Positions 38,281-47,944 of a DNA stretch of 64,000 bases are shown here, in pieces. Source of the DNA: Rhizobium sp. LC145 (GTDB lineage Bacteria; Pseudomonadota; Alphaproteobacteria; Rhizobiales; Rhizobiaceae); the NCBI RefSeq assembly GCF_001005825.1, contig NZ_LBHV01000010.1, forward strand, positions 1-64,000. Reading direction: 5' to 3'. The position numbers and the translations under genes are program-made. The stretch's first letter is position 1. Each line of letters begins with the position of its first letter. The notes below the pieces were generated by a model that saw only the letters and a list, made by a program, of their open reading frames with translations, had not been told where the DNA came from and did not search any database.

Positions 38281-41200
38281 CATGCATCCGGAAGACGACG
38301 ATCCCGGCAAATGGATCGACTGGACGACGGTGCAGCAATCGCTCGCCTCCGATCCGGTGAGCTCCGCCTGGGTTTCGGCCAATGCGGGTTCCGGCAAGAC
38401 GCATGTGCTCACGCAACGGGTCATCCGGCTTCTGCTGTCCGGCTGCCGTCCTTCCTCCATCCTCTGCCTCACCTACACGAAGGCCGCGGCCTCGGAAATG
38501 TCGAACCGCGTGTTCCAACGGCTTGCCGAATGGGCAGTTCTTTCCGATGAGGAGCTGCGCCGAAGGATCGCCGCCATCGAAGGTCATGAGCCGGATTCGT
38601 TGAAACTTGCGGAAGCGCGCCGCCTGTTCGCCAAGGCGCTGGAAACGCCGGGCGGACTGAAGATCCAGACCATCCACGCCTTCTGCGAGGCGCTGCTGCA
38701 CCAGTTTCCGTTGGAGGCCAATGTCGCGGGCCACTTTTCCGTACTCGACGACCGGGCGGCATCCGCCCTGCTCGCCGAAGCCCGGCGGTCTCTGTTGACC
38801 GCCACTTCGGCGGAGGATGACCCCGATCTCGCCGAAGCCTTCGCGCATGTGCTCGATCTCGGCGACGAGTTCGGCCTGGAGACCCTGCTCGGCGATATCA
38901 TTTCCAACCGGAGCGCCATCCAGCGGTTCATCGCCCATGCGGAGCGGCATGGCGGCGTGGAGGGCGAGCTCCGGCGCGCCTTCGGGCTTGCACCCGGCGA
39001 GACGGAGGAGACGATCGCAGCCGGTTACTGGCCGCTCCCCAGCCTCTTCGGAGCCACGCTCGACCTCTATCTCGTGCTTGCCGACCAGAATGGCGGGCAG
39101 AGAGTTACCGAGGTCGCCTACGGCTTGCGGATGGTCGCGAGGGAGGCGGATGCCTTCAAGCGGGCGCAATATCTGGAACAGATATTCCTCACCAGGGAGG
39201 GCAAGCCGAAGGCGGATTCCATGCTGATCGCCAAGGCGATCACGAATGCCGCGCCCGATCTTGCCGAAGCGGTAGCCGCCGCCCGCGCGCATGTTGCCGC
39301 CTCCCGCGAGCGGCTTCGCCTGCTGCGGATGTTTTCCGCCACCAGGGCGGCGCTGGTCCTGGCGGAGCGGCTGAACGGCGATTACGAGCAGCTCAAGAAG
39401 CAGCGCAGCCTGCTCGATTTCGAGGACCTGATCGCCCGAACCGCCGAACTCCTGACCCGCGAAGGGGTCGGCGCCTGGGTGCATTACAAGCTCGACCAGG
39501 GTATCGACCATATCCTCGTCGACGAGGCTCAGGATACGAGCCCGGTACAGTGGACGGTCATCAAATCGCTCGCCGAGGATTTCTATTCGGGCAACAGTTC
39601 CCGCGAGGCGCGCCGCACCATCTTCGCGGTCGGCGACGAGAAGCAGTCGATCTATTCCTTTCAGGGCGCGCGGCCGGAGCGTTTCGCCGAAGAGCGCAGC
39701 GAAACGGAAAAGCGGGTGCGCGCCAGCGGCCAGAGTTTCAATCCGGTGCGGCTGCCGCTTTCCTTCCGGTCCACCGCCAACGTGCTCGCAGCCGTCGATC
39801 AGGTGTTTTCTCTTGCCGAGAACGCAAGGGGCTTGAGCGCTACCGGAGAACCGGTGCAGCATCGCTCGAACCGCATCGGCCATCCCGGTGCCGTCGATCT
39901 TTGGAACATGGTGGCTCCGGAAGTTTCCGAAACGGACGAGGACTGGACCGCTCCCTTCGATGCGACGCCCGACAAGGCGCCCTCCGCGATCCTGGCCGCC
40001 CGCATCGCCCATGCGATCGGCGAAATGATCGGCAAGGAAACCATCATCGAAAAGGGCGCCGAACGGCCGATCGAGCCGGGCGACATTCTCGTTCTGGTGC
40101 GCAAGCGCGATGCCTTCGTCAACGCACTCACCCGAGCACTGAAGCGCCGCGACAATATCCCCGTTGCCGGCGCCGACCGCCTGCGGCTGACCAGCCATAT
40201 CGCCGTGCAGGACCTGCTCGCCCTCGGACGTTTCCTGGTGCTGCCGCAGGACGACCTTTCGCTCGCCGCCCTTTTGAAGAGCCCGCTCTTCAACCTTTCG
40301 GAAGAAGACGTCTTTGAAGTCGCCGCACTTCGGCCGGAAAGTTCGAGCGCCTGGAACCAGCTCCTCGCCCTTTCCGAGGAACAGCCGCTGCGCTTCCGGG
40401 ATGCCGCGGAACGGCTGAGCCGTCTTTTCGACCTGTCGCGGCAGCTCAGTCCGCATGATCTCTTTGCCCGGATTCTGGGGCCCCTCGGAGGCCGCCGGAA
40501 ATTCCTCGGCCGGCTCGGGACAGAGGCCGGCGACATTCTCGACGAGTTTCTGACCTTCGCGCTCGACCATGAGACCAAGGGCCTGCCCGGCCTGCAAAGC
40601 TTCGTGGCGACACTCGAAATCGAGTCACCGGAAATCAAGCGCGAGCAGGATAGCGGCCGCAACGAGGTGCGGATCATGACCGTTCATGCCTCCAAGGGTC
40701 TGGAAGCGCCGGTGGTGTTCCTGGTCGATGGCGGGTCCAAGGCCTTCATCTCCTCGCATGTGCCGAAATTCCGCCTGCTCAGGATCGACGGCGAGGAAGT
40801 GCCTGCCTGGGTTCCGGGAAAGATGCTTTCCAATCCCTTCACGGTGGCGGATGACGAGCGGATCAGGACGGCCACGGAAGAAGAATATCGCCGGCTGCTC
40901 TATGTCGGCATGACGCGGGCGGCCGACCGGCTGATCGTCTGCGGCTATCGCGGCGCCCGCGAAAATCCCGATACCTGGCATTCGATGATCGCTTCGGCGC
41001 TGGCCGCCCATGAGAGCCATTGCTCCCCCGCCACCTTCACCGGACCGGACGGCGAGTGGGAGGGGTTGCGCTGGCGCTTGCCGGTCGTTGCCGGCCGTAT
41101 CGCGCAGGGAGGGGCGAAAGGCGGAGCGCATTCGGAAAAACTGCCGCTGCCCGAAGCTCTCCGGCGACCGCTTCCGCCGCAGAAAATCCTGCCGCGGCCG

Positions 41201-41815
41201 CTCAGCCCGTCCGGCGCCGGCACGATGGTGGAGGACGAGACGGACGATCTCATCGTCACCTCCCCGCTCTTCGGCGAAAAGCACCTGCCCGGCATTGCCT
41301 TGCAGAAGGGCCGCCTCGTTCATCGCATGTTGCAGACGCTGCCGGACTTCCCCGAGGCCGAGCGGGAAGCCGCCGCGCGACGCTATGCCGAACGGGCTGC
41401 TCGTTACTGGCCTTCCGAGGAACGCGAAGGGCTCGTTCGCCGCGTGCTCGCCGTGCTTTCGCATCCCGTCCTCGAAACTGTCTTCTCCGCCCATGCTCGA
41501 GCAGAAGTCTCCGTCATGGGGACGCTGACGCTGGAGGGCAAGGATCATGCGATCTCCGGCCGTATCGACCGGTTGGCTGTCACGGATATCAGGGTCACCA
41601 TTCTCGACTACAAGACGAACCGCGTGCCACCGGATGGGCCGCAGGAGGTTCCTCTCGCCTATAGGGCGCAGCTTGCCATCTATCGCGAGATCCTGAAGCC
41701 GCTTTATCCCGGCCGAATCTTCGACTGCGTACTCGTCTATACCGAAAACGCCAGTGTCATTCCGCTGCCCGACGAGCTGCTTTCACGCTCGCTTGCGGAG
41801 ATCAAGACAAAGTGA
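38273..41815 (+). CDS. addA: Double-strand-break repair helicase AddA
   Basis: A 1180-residue UvrD-like helicase fused to a RecB nuclease domain. Walker A reads SANAGSGKTHV near residue 40; Walker B is HILVDEAQDTSPVQW; motif V/VI region TVHASKGLEAPVVFLV and LYVGMTRAADRL follow; the nuclease motif ILDYKTNR lies near residue 1115. The ATG at 38273 was chosen because GAGGAGG lies nine bases upstream inside addB; an ATG at 38255 has no such site. It overlaps addB by eight bases. Confidence 0.96.
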   Translation: MNNMHPEDDDPGKWIDWTTVQQSLASDPVSSAWVSANAGSGKTHVLTQRVIRLLLSGCRPSSILCLTYTKAAASEMSNRVFQRLAEWAVLSDEELRRRIAAIEGHEPDSLKLAEARRLFAKALETPGGLKIQTIHAFCEALLHQFPLEANVAGHFSVLDDRAASALLAEARRSLLTATSAEDDPDLAEAFAHVLDLGDEFGLETLLGDIISNRSAIQRFIAHAERHGGVEGELRRAFGLAPGETEETIAAGYWPLPSLFGATLDLYLVLADQNGGQRVTEVAYGLRMVAREADAFKRAQYLEQIFLTREGKPKADSMLIAKAITNAAPDLAEAVAAARAHVAASRERLRLLRMFSATRAALVLAERLNGDYEQLKKQRSLLDFEDLIARTAELLTREGVGAWVHYKLDQGIDHILVDEAQDTSPVQWTVIKSLAEDFYSGNSSREARRTIFAVGDEKQSIYSFQGARPERFAEERSETEKRVRASGQSFNPVRLPLSFRSTANVLAAVDQVFSLAENARGLSATGEPVQHRSNRIGHPGAVDLWNMVAPEVSETDEDWTAPFDATPDKAPSAILAARIAHAIGEMIGKETIIEKGAERPIEPGDILVLVRKRDAFVNALTRALKRRDNIPVAGADRLRLTSHIAVQDLLALGRFLVLPQDDLSLAALLKSPLFNLSEEDVFEVAALRPESSSAWNQLLALSEEQPLRFRDAAERLSRLFDLSRQLSPHDLFARILGPLGGRRKFLGRLGTEAGDILDEFLTFALDHETKGLPGLQSFVATLEIESPEIKREQDSGRNEVRIMTVHASKGLEAPVVFLVDGGSKAFISSHVPKFRLLRIDGEEVPAWVPGKMLSNPFTVADDERIRTATEEEYRRLLYVGMTRAADRLIVCGYRGARENPDTWHSMIASALAAHESHCSPATFTGPDGEWEGLRWRLPVVAGRIAQGGAKGGAHSEKLPLPEALRRPLPPQKILPRPLSPSGAGTMVEDETDDLIVTSPLFGEKHLPGIALQKGRLVHRMLQTLPDFPEAEREAAARRYAERAARYWPSEEREGLVRRVLAVLSHPVLETVFSAHARAEVSVMGTLTLEGKDHAISGRIDRLAVTDIRVTILDYKTNRVPPDGPQEVPLAYRAQLAIYREILKPLYPGRIFDCVLVYTENASVIPLPDELLSRSLAEIKTK

Positions 41816-41888
41816 GATAGCCACCATTGAAACTTGCCTTTTTCGGCATCACATTTGTTTCAACATAAAGACCCGGAAGGAGTGCCTC

Positions 41889-42209
41889 ATGGCCACCGTG
41901 AAAGTCGACAACAGCAATTTCCAGACCGAAGTCCTGGACTCCGCCGAGCCGGTAGTCGTGGATTTCTGGGCCGAATGGTGCGGCCCGTGCAAGATGATCG
42001 CCCCGAGCCTCGAGGAAATCTCCACCGAGCTTGCCGGCAAGGTGAAGGTCGCCAAGCTGAATATCGATGAAAACCCGGAACTGGCTGCCCAGTTCGGCGT
42101 GCGCTCGATCCCGACGCTCGCCATCTTCAAGGGCGGTGAAGTGGCCGATATCAAGGTCGGCGCTGCTCCGAAGACCGCCCTTTCCTCCTGGATTTCCGGC
42201 GCCGCATAA
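41889..42209 (+). CDS. trxA: Thioredoxin
   Basis: A 106-residue disulfide reductase of standard length with redox pair Cys31-Cys34 in AEWCGPCKMIAP and the conserved cis-Pro segment RSIPTLAIFKGG. The ATG follows GGAAGGAG. It lies 73 bases after addA and is closed by its own terminator, so it may have its own promoter. Confidence 0.98.
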   Translation: MATVKVDNSNFQTEVLDSAEPVVVDFWAEWCGPCKMIAPSLEEISTELAGKVKVAKLNIDENPELAAQFGVRSIPTLAIFKGGEVADIKVGAAPKTALSSWISGAA

Positions 42210-42230
42210 CCTCTCCAGCATGCCAGAATG

Positions 42231-42267
42231 AAAAGCCCGGCCTATTCCCTGCGGCCGGGCTTTTTCT
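42231..42267. terminator. Bidirectional terminator between trxA and folC
   Basis: AAAAGCCCGGCC (42231-42242) pairs with GGCCGGGCTTTTT (from 42253), with A- and T-tracts on the outer sides. It serves both converging genes. Confidence 0.93.
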
Positions 42268-42293
42268 TTGCCTATCGTCGATGTGTTTTAGAG

Positions 42294-43646
42294 CTACTTC
42301 GGCGGCGTGCCGTTGTCCGCCAGCACATTGCCGGCGAAATAGAGCGAGCCGCCGATCAGGATGCGCGGCGCGGGCCGGCCCGGCACCTGCCGGCGGGCGA
42401 TCTCTTGCAGAGCCTCCGCCACGGAGCCGGCAGGCTCAGCCACCAGCCCCGCATCGAAGGCGGATTGCGCAAGCGCCACCGGATCGAGGCCCGATTCGCT
42501 ATCGCGGATTCCAACCGTGAAGACATGCTCGGCGATATCGGCAAAGGCCCGGAAATAACCGACCGGGTCCTTGGTGTTGATCATGCCGGCTATGATGTAG
42601 AGCGGGCGCGGCTGGCGCTCCTCGAAGGCCGCCATGGCCTCGGCGATCACCTCGCCGGCACCGGGATTGTGCCCGCCATCCAGCCAGATCTCGGAACCTT
42701 CCGGAGCATATTGCAGGAGCTTGCCTTCGGTCAGCGCCTGGAGCCGTGCCGGCCACTCGACGCTTGCCATGGCCTTTTCCATCATCGTTTCCGTGACGGC
42801 GAAACCCGCCGCCTTGACGGCCCGAATGGCAGCGGCGGCATTGGCCTGCTGATGCCGGCCCGGCAGGCGCGGCAGCGGCAGATCGGCAAGGCCGAATTCG
42901 TCCTGATAGATCAGCCGGCCGAACTCTTCATGGCCTGAGAAATCCTGCCCATAGACCGCCAGCGGGCAGCCGAGCCGTTCGGCTGTGGCGACCAGAACCT
43001 CGCGCGCCGCATCGAATTCCTGCTGGCCGACCACCACCGGGCGACCGCGCTTCATGATGCCGGCCTTTTCTGCCGCGATCAGTTCCACCCGATCGCCGAG
43101 ATAGGCCTGATGATCGAGAGAGATCGGCATGATAACCGAAACGGCCGGATCGGCGATGACATTGGTGGCGTCGAAACGGCCGCCCAGACCGACTTCCAGG
43201 ATCACCGCATCGGCGGGCTGTTCGGAGAAGAGCAGGAAAGTCACCGCGGTCAGGATTTCAAAGACCGTAATCGTCTGGCCGCCATTGGCGGCGGCGACGC
43301 GGCGCAAGGCATCGGCAAGCAAGGCATCGTCGACCAGCCTGCCGCGGCCGCCCTTGACGCCGATCCGATAGCGCTCATGCCAATTGACGAGATGCGGCGA
43401 GGTGTGGACATGCACGGCATAGCCGCCCGCCTCGAGAAGCGCGCGGCAGAAGGCCGTCGCCGAACCCTTGCCGTTGGTGCCGGCGATATGAATGACCGGC
43501 GGCAGCTTGAGATGCGGATTGCCGAGCACTTCCAGGAGCCGGGAAATGCGCTCGAGCGAGAGGTCGAAGCCCTTCGGATGAAGGGCCATCAGTTTCTCGA
43601 TCTCGCGTTCGGCCTCGCTCACGACGGACTGGTCCATGGCGTTCAT
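42294..43646 (-). CDS. folC: Folylpolyglutamate / dihydrofolate synthase
   Basis: A 450-residue Mur-ligase-like enzyme that adds glutamate to folates and makes dihydrofolate. The ATP loop HIAGTNGKGSATAFCRA, the TSPHLVNWHERYRI segment and the C-terminal LDGGHNPGAGEV signature are all present. The start is MNAMDQSVV at 43646; a longer open frame on this strand runs on through accD but is out of frame with it. It lies 23 bases behind accD. Confidence 0.96.
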   Translation of the reverse strand: MNAMDQSVVSEAEREIEKLMALHPKGFDLSLERISRLLEVLGNPHLKLPPVIHIAGTNGKGSATAFCRALLEAGGYAVHVHTSPHLVNWHERYRIGVKGGRGRLVDDALLADALRRVAAANGGQTITVFEILTAVTFLLFSEQPADAVILEVGLGGRFDATNVIADPAVSVIMPISLDHQAYLGDRVELIAAEKAGIMKRGRPVVVGQQEFDAAREVLVATAERLGCPLAVYGQDFSGHEEFGRLIYQDEFGLADLPLPRLPGRHQQANAAAAIRAVKAAGFAVTETMMEKAMASVEWPARLQALTEGKLLQYAPEGSEIWLDGGHNPGAGEVIAEAMAAFEERQPRPLYIIAGMINTKDPVGYFRAFADIAEHVFTVGIRDSESGLDPVALAQSAFDAGLVAEPAGSVAEALQEIARRQVPGRPAPRILIGGSLYFAGNVLADNGTPPK

Positions 43647-43669
43647 CCCGCCGCTTCGGCTTTCAGGGT

Positions 43670-44566
43670 TCAGGCGCTGGCCGCCAAAGGCGGTGCCAGA
43701 ACCCCGGCCGCTTCGGCCGGCTGTTTCATCAAAAGTCTCAGAACCCTTGCAAGCGTGGCCGGTATATCGTGGCGCTTCACCACCATATCGACCATGCCGT
43801 GCTCCAGCAGGTATTCCGAAGTCTGGAAACCCTCGGGAAGCTTTTCGCGGAGCGTCTGCTCGATGACGCGCTTGCCGGCGAAGCCGATTTCGGCACCGGG
43901 CTCGGCGATATGGACATCGCCCAGCATGGCATAGGAGGCCGTCACGCCGCCGGTGGTCGGATTGGTCAGCACGACGATATAGGGAAGCCCCGCTTCCTTC
44001 ACCATGTCGACCGCGACCGTTGTGCGCGGAAGCTGCATCAAGGACAGGATGCCCTCCTGCATGCGCGCGCCGCCTGAAGCCGGGAAGATGATCAGCGGGC
44101 ACTTTTCCGCAACCGCCCTTTCGGCCGCCTTCACGATCGCCTCGCCGGCCGCCAGGCCCAGCGAGCCGCCGATGAAGTTGAACTCGTGCACGACGGCGAC
44201 CAGCTTGACGCCCTGCACCTTGCCGAGGCCGGCGAGGATCGTGTCCTCCTGCTCGGTCTTGGTACGGCTGTCCTTCAGGCGATCCACGTATTTCTTGGAA
44301 TCGCGGAACTTCAGCGGATCCTGCGCGACCTTCGGCTGCGGCAGCGATTCATAGACGCCGCCGTCGAAGAGATCGGTAAGCCTGGCCTTGGCCGGCATCT
44401 TCATGTGGAAGCCGGAGGCCGGAATGACCCACTTGTTCTCTTCCAGGTCCTTGTGGAAGACCATCTCGCCCGTTTCCGGGCATTTGATCCAAAGATTTTC
44501 AGGGACTTCCCTGCGGCCGAGCATGGAATTGATCCGCGGCCGAACGTAATTGGTGATCCAGTTCAA
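43670..44566 (-). CDS. accD: Acetyl-CoA carboxylase carboxyltransferase subunit beta
   Basis: A 298-residue carboxyltransferase subunit of the first step of fatty-acid synthesis, partner of AccA. The crotonase-like core is seen in FPASGGARMQEGILSLMQ and GEAEIGFAGKRVI-like AEPGAEIGFAGKRVIEQT. The N-terminal zinc ribbon of E. coli AccD (four cysteines) is not conserved: only Cys28 (IKCPETGEM) remains, with T, I and S near the other three places. The start is TTG at 44566 with AAGGAG upstream. It lies between trpA and folC on one strand. Confidence 0.96.
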   Translation of the reverse strand: MNWITNYVRPRINSMLGRREVPENLWIKCPETGEMVFHKDLEENKWVIPASGFHMKMPAKARLTDLFDGGVYESLPQPKVAQDPLKFRDSKKYVDRLKDSRTKTEQEDTILAGLGKVQGVKLVAVVHEFNFIGGSLGLAAGEAIVKAAERAVAEKCPLIIFPASGGARMQEGILSLMQLPRTTVAVDMVKEAGLPYIVVLTNPTTGGVTASYAMLGDVHIAEPGAEIGFAGKRVIEQTLREKLPEGFQTSEYLLEHGMVDMVVKRHDIPATLARVLRLLMKQPAEAAGVLAPPLAASA

Positions 44567-44605
44567 AGGCGTGGCTCCTTCCTGACTGCAATCAATGTGG
44601 GGAAT

Positions 44606-45445
44606 TTATTCGGCGGCAACAAGGCGGGCCGAACGCACGCCCGAGGCAAGGCCCCGGACGAGGGTCGCGACGGAGGCGACGGTATCGGGCCCAGCCTGGC
44701 CGTCCTTGGTGAGACTGCCGGCAATCTGTGCAACGATCGCGGTACCGACGACGACACCATCGGCCGCCGCGCCGATCGCGCGGGCATGGTCGGCGGTCTT
44801 GACGCCGAAGCCGACGCAGACCGGCAGTTCCGTGTGGCCCTTGATGCGCTCAACAGCGCCCGAGATCAACGAAGGATCGGGTAGAGCCGAACCGGTAATG
44901 CCGTTCATGGATACGTAGTAGACGAAGCCGGATGTGTTCTTCAACACGGTCGGCAGGCGCTTGTCATCGGTGGTGGGGGTCGCCAGCCGGATGAAGTTTA
45001 TGCCTTTTTCCAGCGCCGGAATGCAGAGCTCGTCATCCATTTCCGGCGGCAGGTCGACGATGATAAGCCCATCGATGCCGGCTTCCAGCGCATCGTCCAG
45101 AAATTTTTCGACGCCGTAGATATAGATGGGATTGTAGTAACCCATCATGACGATCGGCGTGTCATTGTCGCCCTCGCGGAAGCGGCGGGCAAGCTCCAGG
45201 GTCTTGGCGAGCGTCTGGCCGCCCTTCAAGGCGCGCTGGCCGGCTAACTGGATCGCCGGGCCATCGGCCATCGGATCGGAGAACGGCATGCCGAGTTCGA
45301 TAATATCGGCGCCGGCGCCGGGAAGCGCCTTCATGATGCCGAGCGAGGTTTCGAAATCGGGATCGCCGCCCATGAAATAGGTGATGAGCGCGGGGCGCCC
45401 TTCCGTCTTCAGGCTTGCGAAACGTTTGTCCATGCGAGCGGTCAT
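44606..45445 (-). CDS. trpA: Tryptophan synthase alpha subunit
   Basis: A 279-residue TIM barrel that cleaves indole-3-glycerol phosphate to indole. The catalytic Glu lies in IIELGMPFSDP and the catalytic Asp in SDPMADGPAIQ. The ATG at 45445 (MTARMDKRF) lies two bases after the trpB stop; a GTG two codons earlier would overlap trpB. Confidence 0.97.
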   Translation of the reverse strand: MTARMDKRFASLKTEGRPALITYFMGGDPDFETSLGIMKALPGAGADIIELGMPFSDPMADGPAIQLAGQRALKGGQTLAKTLELARRFREGDNDTPIVMMGYYNPIYIYGVEKFLDDALEAGIDGLIIVDLPPEMDDELCIPALEKGINFIRLATPTTDDKRLPTVLKNTSGFVYYVSMNGITGSALPDPSLISGAVERIKGHTELPVCVGFGVKTADHARAIGAAADGVVVGTAIVAQIAGSLTKDGQAGPDTVASVATLVRGLASGVRSARLVAAE

Positions 45446-45447
45446 GA

Positions 45448-46668
45448 TCACATCCCCATCCCGAGAATCTTGCCGACGGTGAAGATGTCCTTGTCGCCGC
45501 GGCCCGAGAGGTTCATCAGGATGATCTCGTCCTTGCCCATCTTCGGCGCCCGCTTGATGACCTCCGCCAGCGCGTGGCTGGGCTCCAGAGCCGGAATGAT
45601 GCCTTCGAGGCGGGTGAGCATCTGGAAGGCTTCCAGCGCCTCGTGGTCCATGATCGGCACGTATTCTGCACGGCCGATATCGTTGAGCCAGCTATGTTCC
45701 GGACCAATGCCGGGATAATCGAGGCCGGCCGAAATCGAATGGCCTTCCTTGATCTGACCGTCGCCGTCCTGCAGCAGGTAGGTGCGGTTGCCATGCAGAA
45801 CGCCCGGCGAGCCGGCAGTAATCGAGGCGCAGTGCTCATCGCCCTGAAGGCCCTTGCCGCCCGCCTCGACGCCGACGATCTTCACCCCGTCGTCATCCAG
45901 GAATGGGTGGAAGATGCCGATCGCGTTGGAACCTCCGCCGACGGCGGCAATCACCATATCCGGCAGGCGGCCTTCGGCGGCGAGCATCTGCTCGCGGGCT
46001 TCCGCGCCGATCACGGCCTGAAAATCGCGGACCATTTCCGGATAGGGATGCGGGCCGGCGGCCGTGCCGATCAGGTAATAGGTGCTGTCGACATTGGTGA
46101 CCCAGTCGCGTAGCGCCTCGTTCATGGCGTCCTTCAGCGTGCCGTGGCCTGCGGTGACCGGAATGACTTCGGCGCCAAGGAGCTTCATGCGGAAGACGTT
46201 CGGCGCCTGGCGCTCGACATCGGTGGCGCCCATGTAGACGACGCAGGGAAGGTCGAACCGGGCGGCAACCGTTGCCGAGGCGACACCGTGCTGGCCGGCG
46301 CCGGTTTCGGCGATGATGCGGGTCTTGCCCATACGCTTGGCGAGCAGGATCTGGCCGATGCAATTGTTGATCTTGTGGGAGCCGGTGTGGTTCAGCTCCT
46401 CGCGCTTGAAGTAGATCTTCGCGCCGCCGAGTTCGGCCGTCAGCCGCTCGGCGAAATAGAGCGGGCTCGGCCGGCCGATATAATGGGCGCCGAGATGCTT
46501 CAATTCCGCCTGGAAAGCCGGATCGTTTTTCGCCTTTTCCCACTCGCCCTGCAGGTCGAGGATCAGCGGCATCAGGGTTTCGGCGACGAAGCGCCCACCA
46601 TAGATGCCGAAACGGCCATCCTCATCGGGGCCGGCGCGAAACGAATTGGGTCTTGGCGTCTGGTTCAC
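45448..46668 (-). CDS. trpB: Tryptophan synthase beta subunit
   Basis: A 406-residue PLP enzyme joining indole to serine. The PLP lysine is in LNHTGSHKINNCIGQ, the glutamate loop is AETGAGQHGVAS, and the phosphate-binding loop is GGGSNAIGIF. It overlaps trpF by four bases, giving a trpF-trpB-trpA order on the minus strand. The other trp genes are not in the window, typical of the split trp pathway in rhizobia. Confidence 0.98.
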   Translation of the reverse strand: MNQTPRPNSFRAGPDEDGRFGIYGGRFVAETLMPLILDLQGEWEKAKNDPAFQAELKHLGAHYIGRPSPLYFAERLTAELGGAKIYFKREELNHTGSHKINNCIGQILLAKRMGKTRIIAETGAGQHGVASATVAARFDLPCVVYMGATDVERQAPNVFRMKLLGAEVIPVTAGHGTLKDAMNEALRDWVTNVDSTYYLIGTAAGPHPYPEMVRDFQAVIGAEAREQMLAAEGRLPDMVIAAVGGGSNAIGIFHPFLDDDGVKIVGVEAGGKGLQGDEHCASITAGSPGVLHGNRTYLLQDGDGQIKEGHSISAGLDYPGIGPEHSWLNDIGRAEYVPIMDHEALEAFQMLTRLEGIIPALEPSHALAEVIKRAPKMGKDEIILMNLSGRGDKDIFTVGKILGMGM

Positions 46669-47336
46669 TCTTTGCTCCCTGCAGCCTTTCGCGGCTCGGC
46701 TCCGGCGATCGCCTCGAAAAAGGCATCGATCATCGAGAGGTCCTTCACGCCCGGCGCGCTTTCCACTCCGGAAGAAACATCTACGCCGCCGGCCCGCGTG
46801 GTGGCGAGCGCGAGACCGACATTCTCTTTGTTCAGCCCCCCGGAAAGCATGTAATCCATGCCTTCGTCAAGGGAAGCCATGAGGCCCCAATCAAAGGAAA
46901 CGCCGTTGCCGCCCGGAAGTTCGGAACCGGCCGGCGCCTTGGCGTCGAACATGAAGCGGTCCGCCACGCCGATATAGGAATCGATGCGGTCGAGATCGGC
47001 GGCTTCGCGGACGGAAAAGACCTTCATGACCGGGAGGCCGTAAAGCGCCTTCAGATGCAGGATGCGCTCCGGGCTTTCATGGCCGTGGAGCTGCAGGATA
47101 TCCGGCTTCACGAGGTGGACGATATCGTCCATCGTCTCGTCATCCGCATCCACCGTCACGGCCACGATCTTGACGCGGCCGCGCGCGCGGTCGGCAAGCT
47201 CGGCTGCTGCATCCGGCTCTATGTTGCGCGGGCTTTTCGGAAAAAAGATAAAGCCGATATGGGTCGCTCCGCGTGCGATCGCCCGATCGACCGCTTCCGC
47301 CGTCTTCAGCCCGCAGATCTTGATATCCGGTTTCAT
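46665..47336 (-). CDS. trpF: Phosphoribosylanthranilate isomerase
   Basis: A 223-residue TIM barrel of tryptophan synthesis. The N-terminal KICGLKT holds the catalytic Cys, GFIFFPKSPRNI is the conserved second strand, and the phosphate site is MLSGGLNKENV. First gene of the minus-strand trpFBA unit. The 1.16 kb upstream is gene-free and repeat-rich, so its promoter must lie there; I could not assign it. Confidence 0.96.
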   Translation of the reverse strand: MKPDIKICGLKTAEAVDRAIARGATHIGFIFFPKSPRNIEPDAAAELADRARGRVKIVAVTVDADDETMDDIVHLVKPDILQLHGHESPERILHLKALYGLPVMKVFSVREAADLDRIDSYIGVADRFMFDAKAPAGSELPGGNGVSFDWGLMASLDEGMDYMLSGGLNKENVGLALATTRAGGVDVSSGVESAPGVKDLSMIDAFFEAIAGAEPRKAAGSKE

Positions 47337-47540
47337 GGGGGCGGAGTGACATGAAATGCGCCAAGAGTCGAGTTAAATCCTCGGGTCTCACTGCGTTCGC
47401 CCGAGGATGACGAGGGTCCTCGGGTCAAGCCCGAGGATGACGACTCACGTTGTGAGATTGCTTCCTCGAAGCAGGTGGGAGCTCGAGGAAGACGAGTAGG
47501 CAGACTCATCCCTTGGTGCCTGTGGCTGTTCATTTTCGGC

Positions 47541-47596
47541 CGGGACACGTCGAGTGCCTCGTATTTGTATTTTATGGTGACACGCGACGTGTCCCG
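47541..47596. repeat. 12-base perfect inverted repeat flanking a 32-base AT-richer spacer
   Basis: CGGGACACGTCG at 47541-47552 is the exact reverse complement of CGACGTGTCCCG at 47585-47596. The spacer contains GTATTTGTATTTTATGG. Unlike the neighbouring repeats it lacks the CCTCGGG stem. Confidence 0.6.
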
Positions 47597-47944
47597 TTCG
47601 GTGTGTTTTTCCGCGCAACTCCGGTCCCTCTGCGGCGGCCCATATGTTGTTGATTATTAGCCGGGCCGGGTTGTGTGCGACACACGCACGCCCCGCCATT
47701 TCTCAGGCGAGAGGGAGACCATTTTCTGCGCAGCCCCTCACAACCCGCCTGCATCAACGGCGGATCGAAAGGGCACCGGCCCCATCTCGCCGGCGATGCT
47801 GGACCGGTGCAGCCGAAACAGGACCGGGAGATTATGGAGTGGATTTGGAGAGCGGGGATGGAGAAATGGGTAAGTTATTGAGATCGTTCAGGAGATGCTT
47901 TGAATCGTCCCCATCTGACGGAGATGACGGCTTGTTTGTGCGGT

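Noticed and set aside
38177..40597. An 806-codon open frame opposite addA
   Set aside because: It mirrors the codon bias of addA on the other strand, matches no family I recognise and has no ribosome site. Long antisense frames are normal in GC-rich genes.
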